NCBI RefSeq assembly: GCF_011045115.1
Contig: NZ_JAAKZG010000014.1
Span: 97,878-161,877, forward strand
DNA: 64,000 nucleotides
Direction: 5' to 3'
Origin: Mesorhizobium zhangyense
Lineage (GTDB): Bacteria; Pseudomonadota; Alphaproteobacteria; Rhizobiales; Rhizobiaceae
Part shown: positions 20,767 through 28,403 of the stretch, piece by piece
Position numbering within the stretch: position 1 is the stretch's first letter
Layout: each line of letters starts with the position of its first letter
Made by a program: the position numbers and the translations under genes
Notes under the pieces: generated by a model
Told to the model about the DNA's origin: nothing
Databases searched by the model: none
What the model saw: only the letters and a program-made list of their open reading frames with translations

Positions 20767-21723
20767 ATGACCGACTATTTCTACGACATTCCCGGAAACC
20801 CGAAGCCTGAACGGGCGACCTCCGGCTACATCACCGCCTTCGACCAGAAAAAACTGCGCTATGCGCTTTTCCCGGCAACGTCGCGTCCGCTCAAGGGCAC
20901 GGTCATAATCCTGCCCGGCCGCAACGAGTGCATCGAAAAATACTTCGAAACCGCCCGCGACCTCGCAGCGCGCGGCCTAGGTTCGGCCAGCCTTGATTGG
21001 CGCGGCCAGGGCGCTTCCGACCGGCTGATTCGTGACGCAGGCCGCGGCCACGTCCGCGGCTTCTTCGACTACACGCGCGATCTCGAGCAGTTCTTTGCCG
21101 AAATCGTCCTGCCGGACTGCCGCGGCCCCTATTACATCCTTGCCCATTCGATGGGCGCTTTGATCGCGCTTCTGGGCACGCCGGCGATGGTCAACCGCGT
21201 GCGGCGAATGGTGCTGATCGCCCCGTTTTTCGCCCTGCACAAGTCACCGCTGTCGATGCCCGCGATCAGGCGCATGGGCAACGCGCTTTATTATAGCGGG
21301 CTCGGCCAGCTATATGTCTCGGGCGGGCGTCAGGGCCAGATCGAACCCTTCGCCACGAACAAGCTTACGACCGATCCTGAACGCTACCGGCGCAATTGCC
21401 TGCTCTATGAGACCTATCCGCATCTCGGCCTCGGCGGCCCCACCGTCGCCTGGATTCGTGCAGCCGCCGAAGCCGCTGCTACCGTGCAGAACCCGGAATT
21501 CATGGCGAAGGTCCAGATCCCGACGCTTTTCATCGTCGCCGGGGCCGACGAAGTCGTTTCGAACCGCGCGATCGAGGATTATTCCAGACGCTTGCGCATC
21601 GGCTCGCTGCTCACCATCGACGGTGCCCGCCACGAAATTCTTCAGGAAGCCGACATCTACCGCGAACAGTTCCTCGCCGCCTTCGACGCATTCATTCCCG
21701 GTAGCGATGCGCCGGTGATATAG
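20767..21723 (+). CDS. Alpha/beta hydrolase (lysophospholipase/monoacylglycerol lipase-like)
   Basis: The product is 318 aa from the ATG at 20767 (MTDYFYDIPGNP). It has the Hydrolase_4 arrangement: an oxyanion region ILPGRNECIEKY, the nucleophile elbow AHSMGAL with Ser128, an acid in AGADEVVS and a C-terminal His in GARHEIL. The LDWRGQGASDR stretch is typical of PldB/monoglyceride-lipase-like enzymes that cleave lysophospholipids or monoacylglycerols. No signal peptide is evident, so the enzyme is cytoplasmic or peripheral. It converges with hisN (11 bp between stops). The natural substrate is uncertain. Confidence 0.88.
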   Translation: MTDYFYDIPGNPKPERATSGYITAFDQKKLRYALFPATSRPLKGTVIILPGRNECIEKYFETARDLAARGLGSASLDWRGQGASDRLIRDAGRGHVRGFFDYTRDLEQFFAEIVLPDCRGPYYILAHSMGALIALLGTPAMVNRVRRMVLIAPFFALHKSPLSMPAIRRMGNALYYSGLGQLYVSGGRQGQIEPFATNKLTTDPERYRRNCLLYETYPHLGLGGPTVAWIRAAAEAAATVQNPEFMAKVQIPTLFIVAGADEVVSNRAIEDYSRRLRIGSLLTIDGARHEILQEADIYREQFLAAFDAFIPGSDAPVI

Positions 21724-21734
21724 CGCGGTCGGCT

Positions 21735-22508
21735 TCAGCCGTTGAGAATTTCCATCGCCGCAGCATGAAGCTCGGGCGTGGCTGCAGCCAGTATGTCGCC
21801 GCCGTTCTCCGCCGGCCCCCCGCTGAAGGTGGTGACCACGCCGCCCGCCTTCTCGATGATCGGGATCAGCGCGACGATGTCGTAAGGCTGCAGGCCAGGA
21901 TCGGCCACGATATCGGCATTGCCCGACGCCACCATGGCAAACGCATAGCAATCGGTACCGTAGCGGGCGAGCCGGACCTGGCTTTCCAGCCGGTCGTAGA
22001 GCGCACGTTTTTCACCCTTGAACAGCGCCGGCGTGGTGGTGAACAGCGTCGCGTCGGCCAGTGCCGTCGTCTTGCGGGTCGAGAGTTTTCGCGAACCTCC
22101 CGGACCTTCGTAATGCGAGCCCGACGCGTTGGCGTAGTACAATTCGCCGGTGAAAGGCTGGGACATCAGCCCGGCGACTGAGTCGCCATCGACAGTCAAT
22201 CCGACCAGCGTTCCCCAGACCGGAAGGCCCGAAATATAGGCTCGCGTGCCATCAATGGGATCAATCACCCAGACGTGACTGCTCGAAGCGTTCTCGATGC
22301 CGTGTTCCTCGCCGAGAATGCCGTGATCCGGAAATTCGGCACTGATCAGCGCGCGAATGGCGCGCTCGGCCTCGCGATCGGCCTCGGTTACCGGGTCGAA
22401 TCCGCCGGAAAGCTTATTGGAAACAGCACCTTGCTGGCGGAAGCGTGGCAATGTCTCGGCCGCTGCGGCTTCAGCGATCCGCCGCATGAACTGAACGGTG
22501 ACGGGCAA
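21735..22508 (-). CDS. hisN: Histidinol-phosphatase, inositol-monophosphatase type
   Basis: The product is 257 aa of the IMPase fold. Metal-binding motifs are GEEHG (about residue 70) and WVIDPIDGTRAYISGLPVWG, followed by C-terminal YDIVALIPIIEKAGGVVT. The stretch TRAYISGLPVWGTL separates HisN-type histidinol-phosphate phosphatases from true SuhB, which has TTNFIHGLP. It catalyses the penultimate histidine step. It is complete, and the next features upstream are an sRNA and the FGase gene. Confidence 0.88.
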   Translation of the reverse strand: MPVTVQFMRRIAEAAAAETLPRFRQQGAVSNKLSGGFDPVTEADREAERAIRALISAEFPDHGILGEEHGIENASSSHVWVIDPIDGTRAYISGLPVWGTLVGLTVDGDSVAGLMSQPFTGELYYANASGSHYEGPGGSRKLSTRKTTALADATLFTTTPALFKGEKRALYDRLESQVRLARYGTDCYAFAMVASGNADIVADPGLQPYDIVALIPIIEKAGGVVTTFSGGPAENGGDILAAATPELHAAAMEILNG

Positions 22509-22596
22509 TCGTATCTCCCGGATGTTGCGTGAATGGCACTAGCGTTTCCAAACGGGGAATTGCCACATCACTCTGAATTAAAAAAGCATAAAGTCG

Positions 22597-22626
22597 CTTG
22601 ACATTTGTGCAGCGCACAATAACTTT
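22597..22626 (+). promoter_or_regulatory. Sigma70-type promoter of the MmgR-like sRNA with a palindromic spacer
   Basis: CTTGAC (22597-22602) as -35 and AACTTT (22621-22626) as -10 with an 18-base spacer. The spacer contains the perfect inverted repeat TTGTGC-AGC-GCACAA (22604-22618), so a regulator bound there would block RNA polymerase. The expected transcription start is near 22632. Confidence 0.65.
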
Positions 22627-22631
22627 GTTCA

Positions 22632-22715
22632 CAGACGGGTTCGCCTGTCTATGCCCTCCTTGGGCGTTTCCTCCCTAGACTTCGACCGCGTTGTGCGAAC
22701 AGCGCGGTTTTTTTT
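22632..22715 (+). ncRNA. mmgR: MmgR/alpha-r8 (Rfam 'suhB') family small RNA
   Basis: About 84 nt with three hairpins: AGACGGG/CCTGTCT (22632-22650), GCCC/GGGC (22653-22665), and a terminator ACCGCG/CGCGGT (22685-22708) followed by eight T residues. Between the second and third lies the unpaired TTTCCTCCCT (22667-22676), the conserved anti-Shine-Dalgarno-like motif I recall for this alphaproteobacterial family. The family was named suhB for its position beside an IMPase gene, and here it lies beside hisN. In Sinorhizobium, MmgR limits polyhydroxybutyrate granule accumulation and is Hfq-bound. The 5' end is inferred from the promoter. Confidence 0.87.
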
Positions 22716-22740
22716 GAGAGGCCGCCGCAGGCGTTCGGAA

Positions 22741-23631
22741 TTATTCGGCGGCAAGCGGCAGATCGCCGATATCGCTGTCCGGGATGGCCATCAGGTCGGC
22801 GCAGAACCGCGTCAGGTCGTCGGCGAGCGCATCGAAGCCGGCAGACTTCTGGAACGTCCTTTCATTCATATAAAGGCCGCGGTTGATCTCGATCTGCAGG
22901 GCGTGAAGATTGCGCGCCGGGCGACCGTAATGTTCGGTAATGAAGCCGCCGGCATAGGGCTTGTTGTGGGCAACCGTGTAGCCCATCGCGATCAGCAGCC
23001 CGATGGCATTTTCAGTCAGCGCCCGCGAAGCCGAAACGCCGAACCGGTCGCCGATGATGAAATCCGGCCGCATGCCGTTTTCACCGATGCGGATGCTGGC
23101 CGGCATCGAATGGCAATCGATCAGAACGCCAAAGCCGAAGCGCGCATGCGTGCTTGTCACAAGCCGCTTCAAGGTCGCGTGGTAAGGCTTGTACACCGCC
23201 TCTATGCGCGCGAGCGCCTCGGCGAGCGGCAGGCGGCTGGGATAGATGTCGAGCCCCTCGCCCACCAGCTTCGGCACCGTGCCGAGGCCGCCGGCGACGC
23301 GGGCAGAACGGATATTGGCGAAGGATGGCACCGGCTCGACGAACATGCGCGGGTCGAGTTCCCAGGGCTCGCGGTTCACGTCGAGATAGGCGCGCGGAAA
23401 ATTGGCAGCCAGCATCGGCGCGCCCAGCGCCACCGCCCCGCCAAACAGCTCGTCGACATAGCAATCTTCGGAACGGCGGATGGCATTGCCGTCGAGCCGC
23501 GTCATGGCCAGGAAGCGCTCGGGATAGTGGCGGCCACTGTGGGGAGAGTTGAAGACGAAGGGAACCCGCTGCTCGGCGCTGGTGCGAACCTCAAACGGTG
23601 CGACCACCGAGAAATCATCGGCCGCTGTCAT
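22741..23631 (-). CDS. N-formylglutamate amidohydrolase family protein (first copy)
   Basis: The product is 296 aa from the ATG at 23631 (MTAADDFSVVAPFEV); a longer frame to 23694 has poor family character. The zinc-amidohydrolase motifs are FNSPHSGRHYPE near the N-terminus and LIDCHSMP in the middle, with a C-terminal arginine-rich HYGRPARNLHALQIEINRGLYMNE. The family hydrolyses N-formyl-L-glutamate (HutG) or related N-acyl amino acids. It is not beside other hut genes, so a histidine role is unproven. It lies immediately upstream of cpdR on the opposite strand. Confidence 0.88.
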   Translation of the reverse strand: MTAADDFSVVAPFEVRTSAEQRVPFVFNSPHSGRHYPERFLAMTRLDGNAIRRSEDCYVDELFGGAVALGAPMLAANFPRAYLDVNREPWELDPRMFVEPVPSFANIRSARVAGGLGTVPKLVGEGLDIYPSRLPLAEALARIEAVYKPYHATLKRLVTSTHARFGFGVLIDCHSMPASIRIGENGMRPDFIIGDRFGVSASRALTENAIGLLIAMGYTVAHNKPYAGGFITEHYGRPARNLHALQIEINRGLYMNERTFQKSAGFDALADDLTRFCADLMAIPDSDIGDLPLAAE

Positions 23632-23844
23632 GAACTCTGTCCAACCCGCAAAACCCACTGCATCATGATCATGAAAGTGCCATCTGCCAGGCATTCTGTC
23701 CAGCGCCTCGCAGGTTGACGGTATGTCAGGATATCGCGATGGACATCGACATTCACTTGATGTTTACCCTCCAAGCTTCATATACAGAATGGTTAACGGG
23801 GCCGCATTATTGCGGTTCACGTGAAGTGATTCGGACGGGACACG

Positions 23845-24207
23845 ATGGCACGCATTCTTCTGGCGGAAGACGACGACGATATGCGTCGGTTTCTGGTTAA
23901 GGCGCTGGAGCGCGCCGGTTATGACGTCAGCGATTTCGACAATGGCGCTAGCGCCTATGAGCGGCTGCGCGAAGAGCCCTTTTCGCTCCTCCTGACCGAC
24001 ATCGTCATGCCGGAAATGGACGGCATCGAGCTCGCCCGCCGCGCCACCGAGATCGACCCCGACCTGAAGGTCATGTTCATCACCGGTTTCGCCGCCGTTG
24101 CGCTGAACCCGGATTCCAAAGCGCCCAAGGATGCCAAGGTGCTTTCCAAGCCCTTCCATCTGCGCGATCTCGTCAACGAGGTCGAGAAAATGCTGCAGGC
24201 CGCCTGA
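23845..24207 (+). CDS. cpdR: CpdR-type single-domain response regulator
   Basis: The product is 120 aa, a receiver domain only. The acidic pocket AEDDDDM, phospho-acceptor Asp52 in LLTDIVMPEMDG and conserved Lys102 in VLSKPFH are all present. The length and sequence match CpdR, which in the unphosphorylated state delivers ClpXP to substrates such as CtrA and PdhS/PopA partners and so links phosphorelay to cell-cycle proteolysis in alphaproteobacteria. It is monocistronic and precedes tRNA-Val. Confidence 0.9.
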   Translation: MARILLAEDDDDMRRFLVKALERAGYDVSDFDNGASAYERLREEPFSLLLTDIVMPEMDGIELARRATEIDPDLKVMFITGFAAVALNPDSKAPKDAKVLSKPFHLRDLVNEVEKMLQAA

Positions 24208-24311
24208 GCGGCTTTTTGGCCGCCGGGAAAGATAACTGTAAAAGGCCGATCTTTCCCAATTCCCGCTATTGACGCCCCTGTCAATTATGTGGTGTATGCG
24301 CGTCGTCGGAT

Positions 24312-24386
24312 GGGCGTGTAGCTCAGCGGGAGAGCACTGCATTGACATTGCAGGGGTCACAGGTTCAATCCCTGTCACGCCCACCA
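24312..24386 (+). tRNA. tRNA-Val (GAC)
   Basis: Acceptor GGGCGTG (24312-24318) pairs with CACGCCC (24376-24382), discriminator A, and an encoded CCA (24384-24386). Anticodon stem CTGCA/TGCAG encloses loop TTGACAT with anticodon GAC (24344-24346). The T-arm has GGTTCAATCC. A full 75-nt cloverleaf. Confidence 0.97.
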
Positions 24387-24493
24387 TCCTTTCAAATACT
24401 TGGCTGATTCAGCGTTTGTTGCCGTACGAATACCGCGCGGGTATTGTCGGCGGATAGGGCTCCATCGATCTCCCGATGGCCAGCTAAGATGCA

Positions 24494-24572
24494 GGGGACA
24501 GTTTACTTTTTTGCCCCTTGCGCGAGATCGCAACCGCCGCGCCCTTCCGGGGCAAGAAAGTAAACTGTCCCC
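24494..24572. repeat. REP-like palindrome with GGGGACAGTTTACTTT ends
   Basis: Arms 24494-24517 and 24549-24572 are inverted copies with one mismatch over 24 bp, separated by 31 bases. The outer sequence GGGGACAGTTTACTTT is a motif I associate with repetitive palindromic elements, some linked to RAYT transposases. No transposase is present here, so this would be a non-autonomous copy. Confidence 0.7.
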
Positions 24573-24708
24573 GGTGCACGCTTCATCATCGCCACGCCCG
24601 GTTTTCACCGTCTGGCCATTGTCAAAGAGCCGGGAAGCGGGGCGCATGGCCGTGCCTTCCTAGTGTTTAGTATGTGGCGCAGCTTCCGCGCCCCGCTCGG
24701 TAGTCACT

Positions 24709-24734
24709 CGAAAAGCCAAATCGTTGGCTTTTCG
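24709..24734. repeat. Short perfect inverted repeat
   Basis: CGAAAAGCCAA (24709-24719) and TTGGCTTTTCG (24724-24734) with a four-base loop. No T-run follows; function unknown. Confidence 0.5.
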
Positions 24735-25139
24735 TCCGCTGCGCGGACCGCTCCTAACCTGTCCCGAAGTCGGCCGGTCACAACGCCCGCTCCATGTACA
24801 TTCCATGGACAAGACGCCGCGGGTTCTCCGCATGGTTTTGGGCAGTGGCATTTGCGCCGTGCTCGTTCCACGCCGGCCTGTGTCGGGCCCTCGGGTCCCT
24901 GGCTACCACACCAGGGCGGGAGGTCACCGCCACTCCCCCTTGATCCCGGTTCCAGACCCGGTCCCGCAGGAGCGATGGGAGGATTATGGATGCGTGCGAA
25001 AGGGTGTGGAAAAATCGAGGGTGAAAAAATGTGCGGTGTGAGCGAAAACAATGGGTTGGCAGGAAATCGGGTGAAAATCTTTCCACACCTTCGCAAGCTT
25101 CACCTTCGATGCACCGCAGTGAACTTCATTGATATTCCG

Positions 25140-25354
25140 GCATGGATTCCCGACACTCTCCGCTCGTTCCTCGCTCACGAGGTCGAGAATGACGAGCTTG
25201 TTGTTTGCCCGGGCGGCAACCCGCCGACGTTGGAGATGAGCCGAGCTTGTTGGTTGCCTGGCAACTCACTAATGCCGAAGATTGGCGGCAAGCCTAATTC
25301 GTCATTCTCGACCTCGTGAGCGAGGAACGAGCGGAGAGTGTCGGGAATCCATGC
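25140..25354. repeat. Long inverted repeat with 56-bp arms
   Basis: The arms 25140-25195 and 25299-25354 are exact reverse complements, with a 103-bp centre. Each arm begins or ends with GCATGGATTCCCGACA. The perfect match over 56 bp implies recent duplication, gene conversion or a mobile miniature element. Confidence 0.85.
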
Positions 25355-25436
25355 CTGAACGCAGAAGAGCTTCAACGGTACAGAATGCGCGTCAACACTA
25401 GGGCCGGGCCGCGCCTGACGATGCTGCGGCCAATAA

Positions 25437-25478
25437 ATCCCGGATAACCTGCGCTTCGCTCCGGTTTCCGGGATGACG
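25437..25478 (+). repeat. Dispersed 40-bp repeat, copy A
   Basis: Sequence of type ATCCCGGATAACC...CGGTTTCCGGGATGACG. It is internally palindromic at the ends (TCCCGGA/TTCCGGGA) and closely matches copies B (31011-31052) and C (31151-31196). About 60 bp to its left are also related, at lower identity, to the left flank of copy C. Confidence 0.8.
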
Positions 25479-25548
25479 ACCGCATGTTGCGCCGGTGCCA
25501 AACTCCAACGCCGGCACACGGCAGGCACGTCACCGGCAGTGCCGTGCC

Positions 25549-26616
25549 CTAATGCAGCACCAGAACATCCCCGGCGGAGAAGCTGATTTCCGTCTCTTCG
25601 CCGACGACCGGCGGTGGGCTCGTCGGGCTGTTGAAGGTGTCGAGCGAGACGGCGTTCTTGCCGACGCCGACGCGCACGCGGATGACAGAACCCAAAAAGC
25701 TGACATCGGAAATCTTGCCGCCCAAGGTGGAATCCCGTCCGGCCTGTTTTCCCAGCACGATGGCTTCGGGGCGCAGCGCCAGAGAAAGCGTATCGCCGGC
25801 CTTGGCGCCGTTCAGAGCGCCCTTCTTCAACGTGATTTCACGATCGTTGACACGCACCGTTGCCGTTGCCGGGTTGGAAACGACGCCGTCGAGCACATTC
25901 AGCGTGCCGACGAAATTGGCGACGAACTTCGTCGACGGGCGATTGTAGATCTCGAAGGGCGAGCCGACCTGTTCGGCGCGGCCGTCATACATGACGACGA
26001 TGCGGTCCGACATCGACAGCGCCTCTTCCTGGTCGTGGGTAACGAAGATGGTGGTGATGCCGAGTTTCTTCTGGATGGAGCGGATTTCCTCGCGCAGCGA
26101 GACGCGCACCTTGGCGTCCAGCGCCGACAGCGGCTCGTCGAGCAGCAGGAGCTTGGGCTTGGGCGCCAGCGCGCGGGCGAGTGCTACGCGCTGCTGCTGG
26201 CCGCCGGAGAGCTGGTAGGGATAGCGTTCTCCGAAATCCGGCAGCTTGATGATGGCAAGCATTTCGGCCACGCGCGCGTCGGCTTCGGCCTTGGGCATGC
26301 CGGCGACCTTGAGCCCGAAGGCGACGTTCTGCGCCACGGTCAGGTTCGGGAACAGCGCATAGGCCTGGAACACCATGCCGATGTTGCGCTGGTTGGGCTT
26401 GAGGTTGGTGACATCCTTGCCCCCGATCATGATGCGGCCGGCGCTCGGCTCCTCGAAGCCCGCCACCATGCGCAGCATCGTCGTCTTGCCGCAGCCGGAA
26501 GGCCCGAGGAAGGAGATGAATTCGCCGCGGTCCACGTCGAGGTTGAAATCCGTCACCACAGTGGTCTGGCCGAAAGCCTTGCGAACACCCTGGATGCTGA
26601 GAAATGTTTCGGACAT
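25549..26616 (-). CDS. ABC transporter ATP-binding protein (PotA/AfuC class)
   Basis: The product is 355 aa. It has Walker A LGPSGCGKTT, the signature LSGGQQQRVALARAL, Walker B LLLLDEPLSALD and the H-loop FVTHDQEEA, then a C-terminal TOBE/regulatory domain (about 240-355). This architecture belongs to importers for polyamines, ferric iron, thiosulfate or 2-aminoethylphosphonate. It is the last gene of a four-gene importer (binding protein, permease, permease, ATPase) with 20 bp to the permease. Substrate cannot be fixed from the ATPase. Confidence 0.93.
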   Translation of the reverse strand: MSETFLSIQGVRKAFGQTTVVTDFNLDVDRGEFISFLGPSGCGKTTMLRMVAGFEEPSAGRIMIGGKDVTNLKPNQRNIGMVFQAYALFPNLTVAQNVAFGLKVAGMPKAEADARVAEMLAIIKLPDFGERYPYQLSGGQQQRVALARALAPKPKLLLLDEPLSALDAKVRVSLREEIRSIQKKLGITTIFVTHDQEEALSMSDRIVVMYDGRAEQVGSPFEIYNRPSTKFVANFVGTLNVLDGVVSNPATATVRVNDREITLKKGALNGAKAGDTLSLALRPEAIVLGKQAGRDSTLGGKISDVSFLGSVIRVRVGVGKNAVSLDTFNSPTSPPPVVGEETEISFSAGDVLVLH

Positions 26617-26636
26617 GTGCGTCGTTTTCTTTCAGC

Positions 26637-27428
26637 TCAATTCGGGTTGTTTGCCGACTTCGGCGCGAAGCGGGACAGGACCTGTATGACCGACATGCAG
26701 CCCCATGTGATGGCGAAGGCGATGACGGCGAGTGCTGCCGGCTCATAGGCCCGGTTCGCGCCAATGTTCTGCAGATACGGGCCGAAGGCAGGCCGGTTGA
26801 GCAGGCTTGCCATGGTAAACTCGCCGATGACGATTGCAAAGGTAAGGAACGCGCCCGACAGTACCGCAATCAGCACATTGGGCAGGATGATGCGGGCGAT
26901 GATCGTCGTCCAGCCGGCACCATGAACCTGCGCGGCCTCGGTCAGTGTACGCACGTCGATGGTTCGCAGGCCGGTGTCAACCGCGCGATACATGTAGGGC
27001 AGCGCCAGCGTGGCATAGCCGATGATGAGCAGGACGTCGGTGCCGCGCGTCGAACCGAGGAACGGTATCGGCGAGTTCGAGCCATACATGCGGATGTAGC
27101 CGAAGACGATGACGATGGCCGGGATGATCAGCGGCAGCAGGGTGATGAACTCGACCACGGGCCGAAGATGCGGCATGCGCAGCCTGATCCAGTAAGCGGT
27201 CGGCACCACCAGCACCACGCCGAGAACAATGGTGAAGCAGGCGATGATGACCGAATAGCCAAAAGTTTCCTGGAAACGGATATCGCCCAGAACGACCCTG
27301 TAGGCGTCGAAGGAATATTCGCCGCGCCGCATGCGCAGGGAAAATTCCAGCGTCGCGATCAGCGGGATGAAGAAATAGGCGGCACCGACGATGAAGGTCG
27401 CCCACGCCCAGAAGCGGCTTACCTTCAT
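26637..27428 (-). CDS. ABC transporter permease (PotC-like)
   Basis: The product is 263 aa from the ATG at 27428, whose ATGA overlaps the stop of the upstream permease and has GAGAGGTGG seven bases before it; an earlier ATG at 27437 is possible. About six membrane helices are seen. The cytoplasmic EAA loop reads LTEAAQVHGAGWTTIIARIILPNV, which docks on the ATPase. Its shape (short N-terminal arm, YFFIPLIATLEFSLRMR) is that of PotC/PhnV-type subunits. Confidence 0.9.
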   Translation of the reverse strand: MKVSRFWAWATFIVGAAYFFIPLIATLEFSLRMRRGEYSFDAYRVVLGDIRFQETFGYSVIIACFTIVLGVVLVVPTAYWIRLRMPHLRPVVEFITLLPLIIPAIVIVFGYIRMYGSNSPIPFLGSTRGTDVLLIIGYATLALPYMYRAVDTGLRTIDVRTLTEAAQVHGAGWTTIIARIILPNVLIAVLSGAFLTFAIVIGEFTMASLLNRPAFGPYLQNIGANRAYEPAALAVIAFAITWGCMSVIQVLSRFAPKSANNPN

Positions 27429-28339
27429 TTGAGCCACCTCTCACTGCGCGTCCGGAACCAGATGTAGAAGATGTTGGCGAGCCCGGTGATGAAGATCATG
27501 CCAAAGGCCAGCGCATAGCCGAGATGCGGATTGTGCAGCACGTCGCCGCGGATCTGCGCATAGAGCAGGATCGGCACAATGTTGAGCGACGAGCCGGTCA
27601 GCGCGTAGGCGGTGGCGATGGCCCCGAAGGCGTTGGCGAAGAGCAGGATGACCGTGCCGAGAAAGCTCGGCCACAGCACCGGAATGGCGACCATGCGCCA
27701 ATACTGGAACTGGGTGGCGCCAAGCGTGGAGGCAGCCTCGCCCCATTCCTTCTTCAACCCGTCGATAGCCGGCGTGATGATGACCACCATCAGCGGGATC
27801 TGGAAGAACAGATATGTCAGCGTCAGGCCCCAGAAGGACAGGATGTTGAAGCCGAGCGCATAGATGTTGATGCCGAGCACGTCGCGCAGCAGGATCGTGA
27901 CCAGACCGAGCCGGCCGAGGGTGGCCAGGAAGGCGAAGGCCAGAGGTACGCCGGCAAAGTTCGAGGCCACGCCCGAAAACGTCATGGTGGCGGAGCGCAC
28001 CCAGCGCGGCAGCCCGCCGCGTACGATGGCAATCGAAATGGCAATGCCGATCAGCGCGCCGAGGATGGCCGAGGCGAAGCTCACCTTGATGGAAATCCAG
28101 TAAGCGGCGAGGATCGACGGCTGGAACAGCGAAGCAATGTTTTCAAGCGTGAACTGGCCCTGATCGTTCTGGAAGGCACCGACAACCAGATAGAAGGTCG
28201 GCAGGATCAGGAACATCAGCGCGAAGATGAAGAATGGTGCGACGCCCAGCCAATGAAGCGGCAGCCGCATGCCGCGCGCCTGCGCGGGCGGCCCGGATTG
28301 CCGGACAGCGGCGGGATCGGAAATGGTGGCGTCGGTCAT
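27425..28339 (-). CDS. ABC transporter permease (PotB-like)
   Basis: The product is 304 aa from the ATG at 28339 (MTDATISDPAAV); the upstream frame to 28390 is likely untranslated. Six membrane helices with an EAA loop (WGEAASTLGATQFQYWRMVAIPVL) are visible. It is translationally coupled to the next permease by an ATGA overlap. It lies 64 bp downstream of the binding-protein gene. Confidence 0.9.
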   Translation of the reverse strand: MTDATISDPAAVRQSGPPAQARGMRLPLHWLGVAPFFIFALMFLILPTFYLVVGAFQNDQGQFTLENIASLFQPSILAAYWISIKVSFASAILGALIGIAISIAIVRGGLPRWVRSATMTFSGVASNFAGVPLAFAFLATLGRLGLVTILLRDVLGINIYALGFNILSFWGLTLTYLFFQIPLMVVIITPAIDGLKKEWGEAASTLGATQFQYWRMVAIPVLWPSFLGTVILLFANAFGAIATAYALTGSSLNIVPILLYAQIRGDVLHNPHLGYALAFGMIFITGLANIFYIWFRTRSERWLK

Positions 28340-28403
28340 GCAGCGGAACCCCGGAAGGGAAACCGGGCGGCTATTGCAGCCGCCCGGCATAGTGTTTCAA
28401 GCT

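Larger units (their letters stand above)
24387..25548. other. Repeat-rich gene-free region downstream of tRNA-Val
   Basis: About 1.16 kb with no reading frame that has coding character on either strand. It contains a 24-bp arm inverted repeat (24494-24572), a short perfect hairpin with 11-bp arms (24709-24734), a 56-bp arm inverted repeat (25140-25354) and one copy of a dispersed repeat (25437-25478). Position behind a tRNA gene is compatible with an old integration site, but no integrase or attachment duplication is visible. Confidence 0.7.

Noticed and set aside
24663..25319. 218-aa frame and several others in the repeat-rich region
   Set aside because: Built from inverted repeats and GC-rich sequence, without domain or ribosome site.
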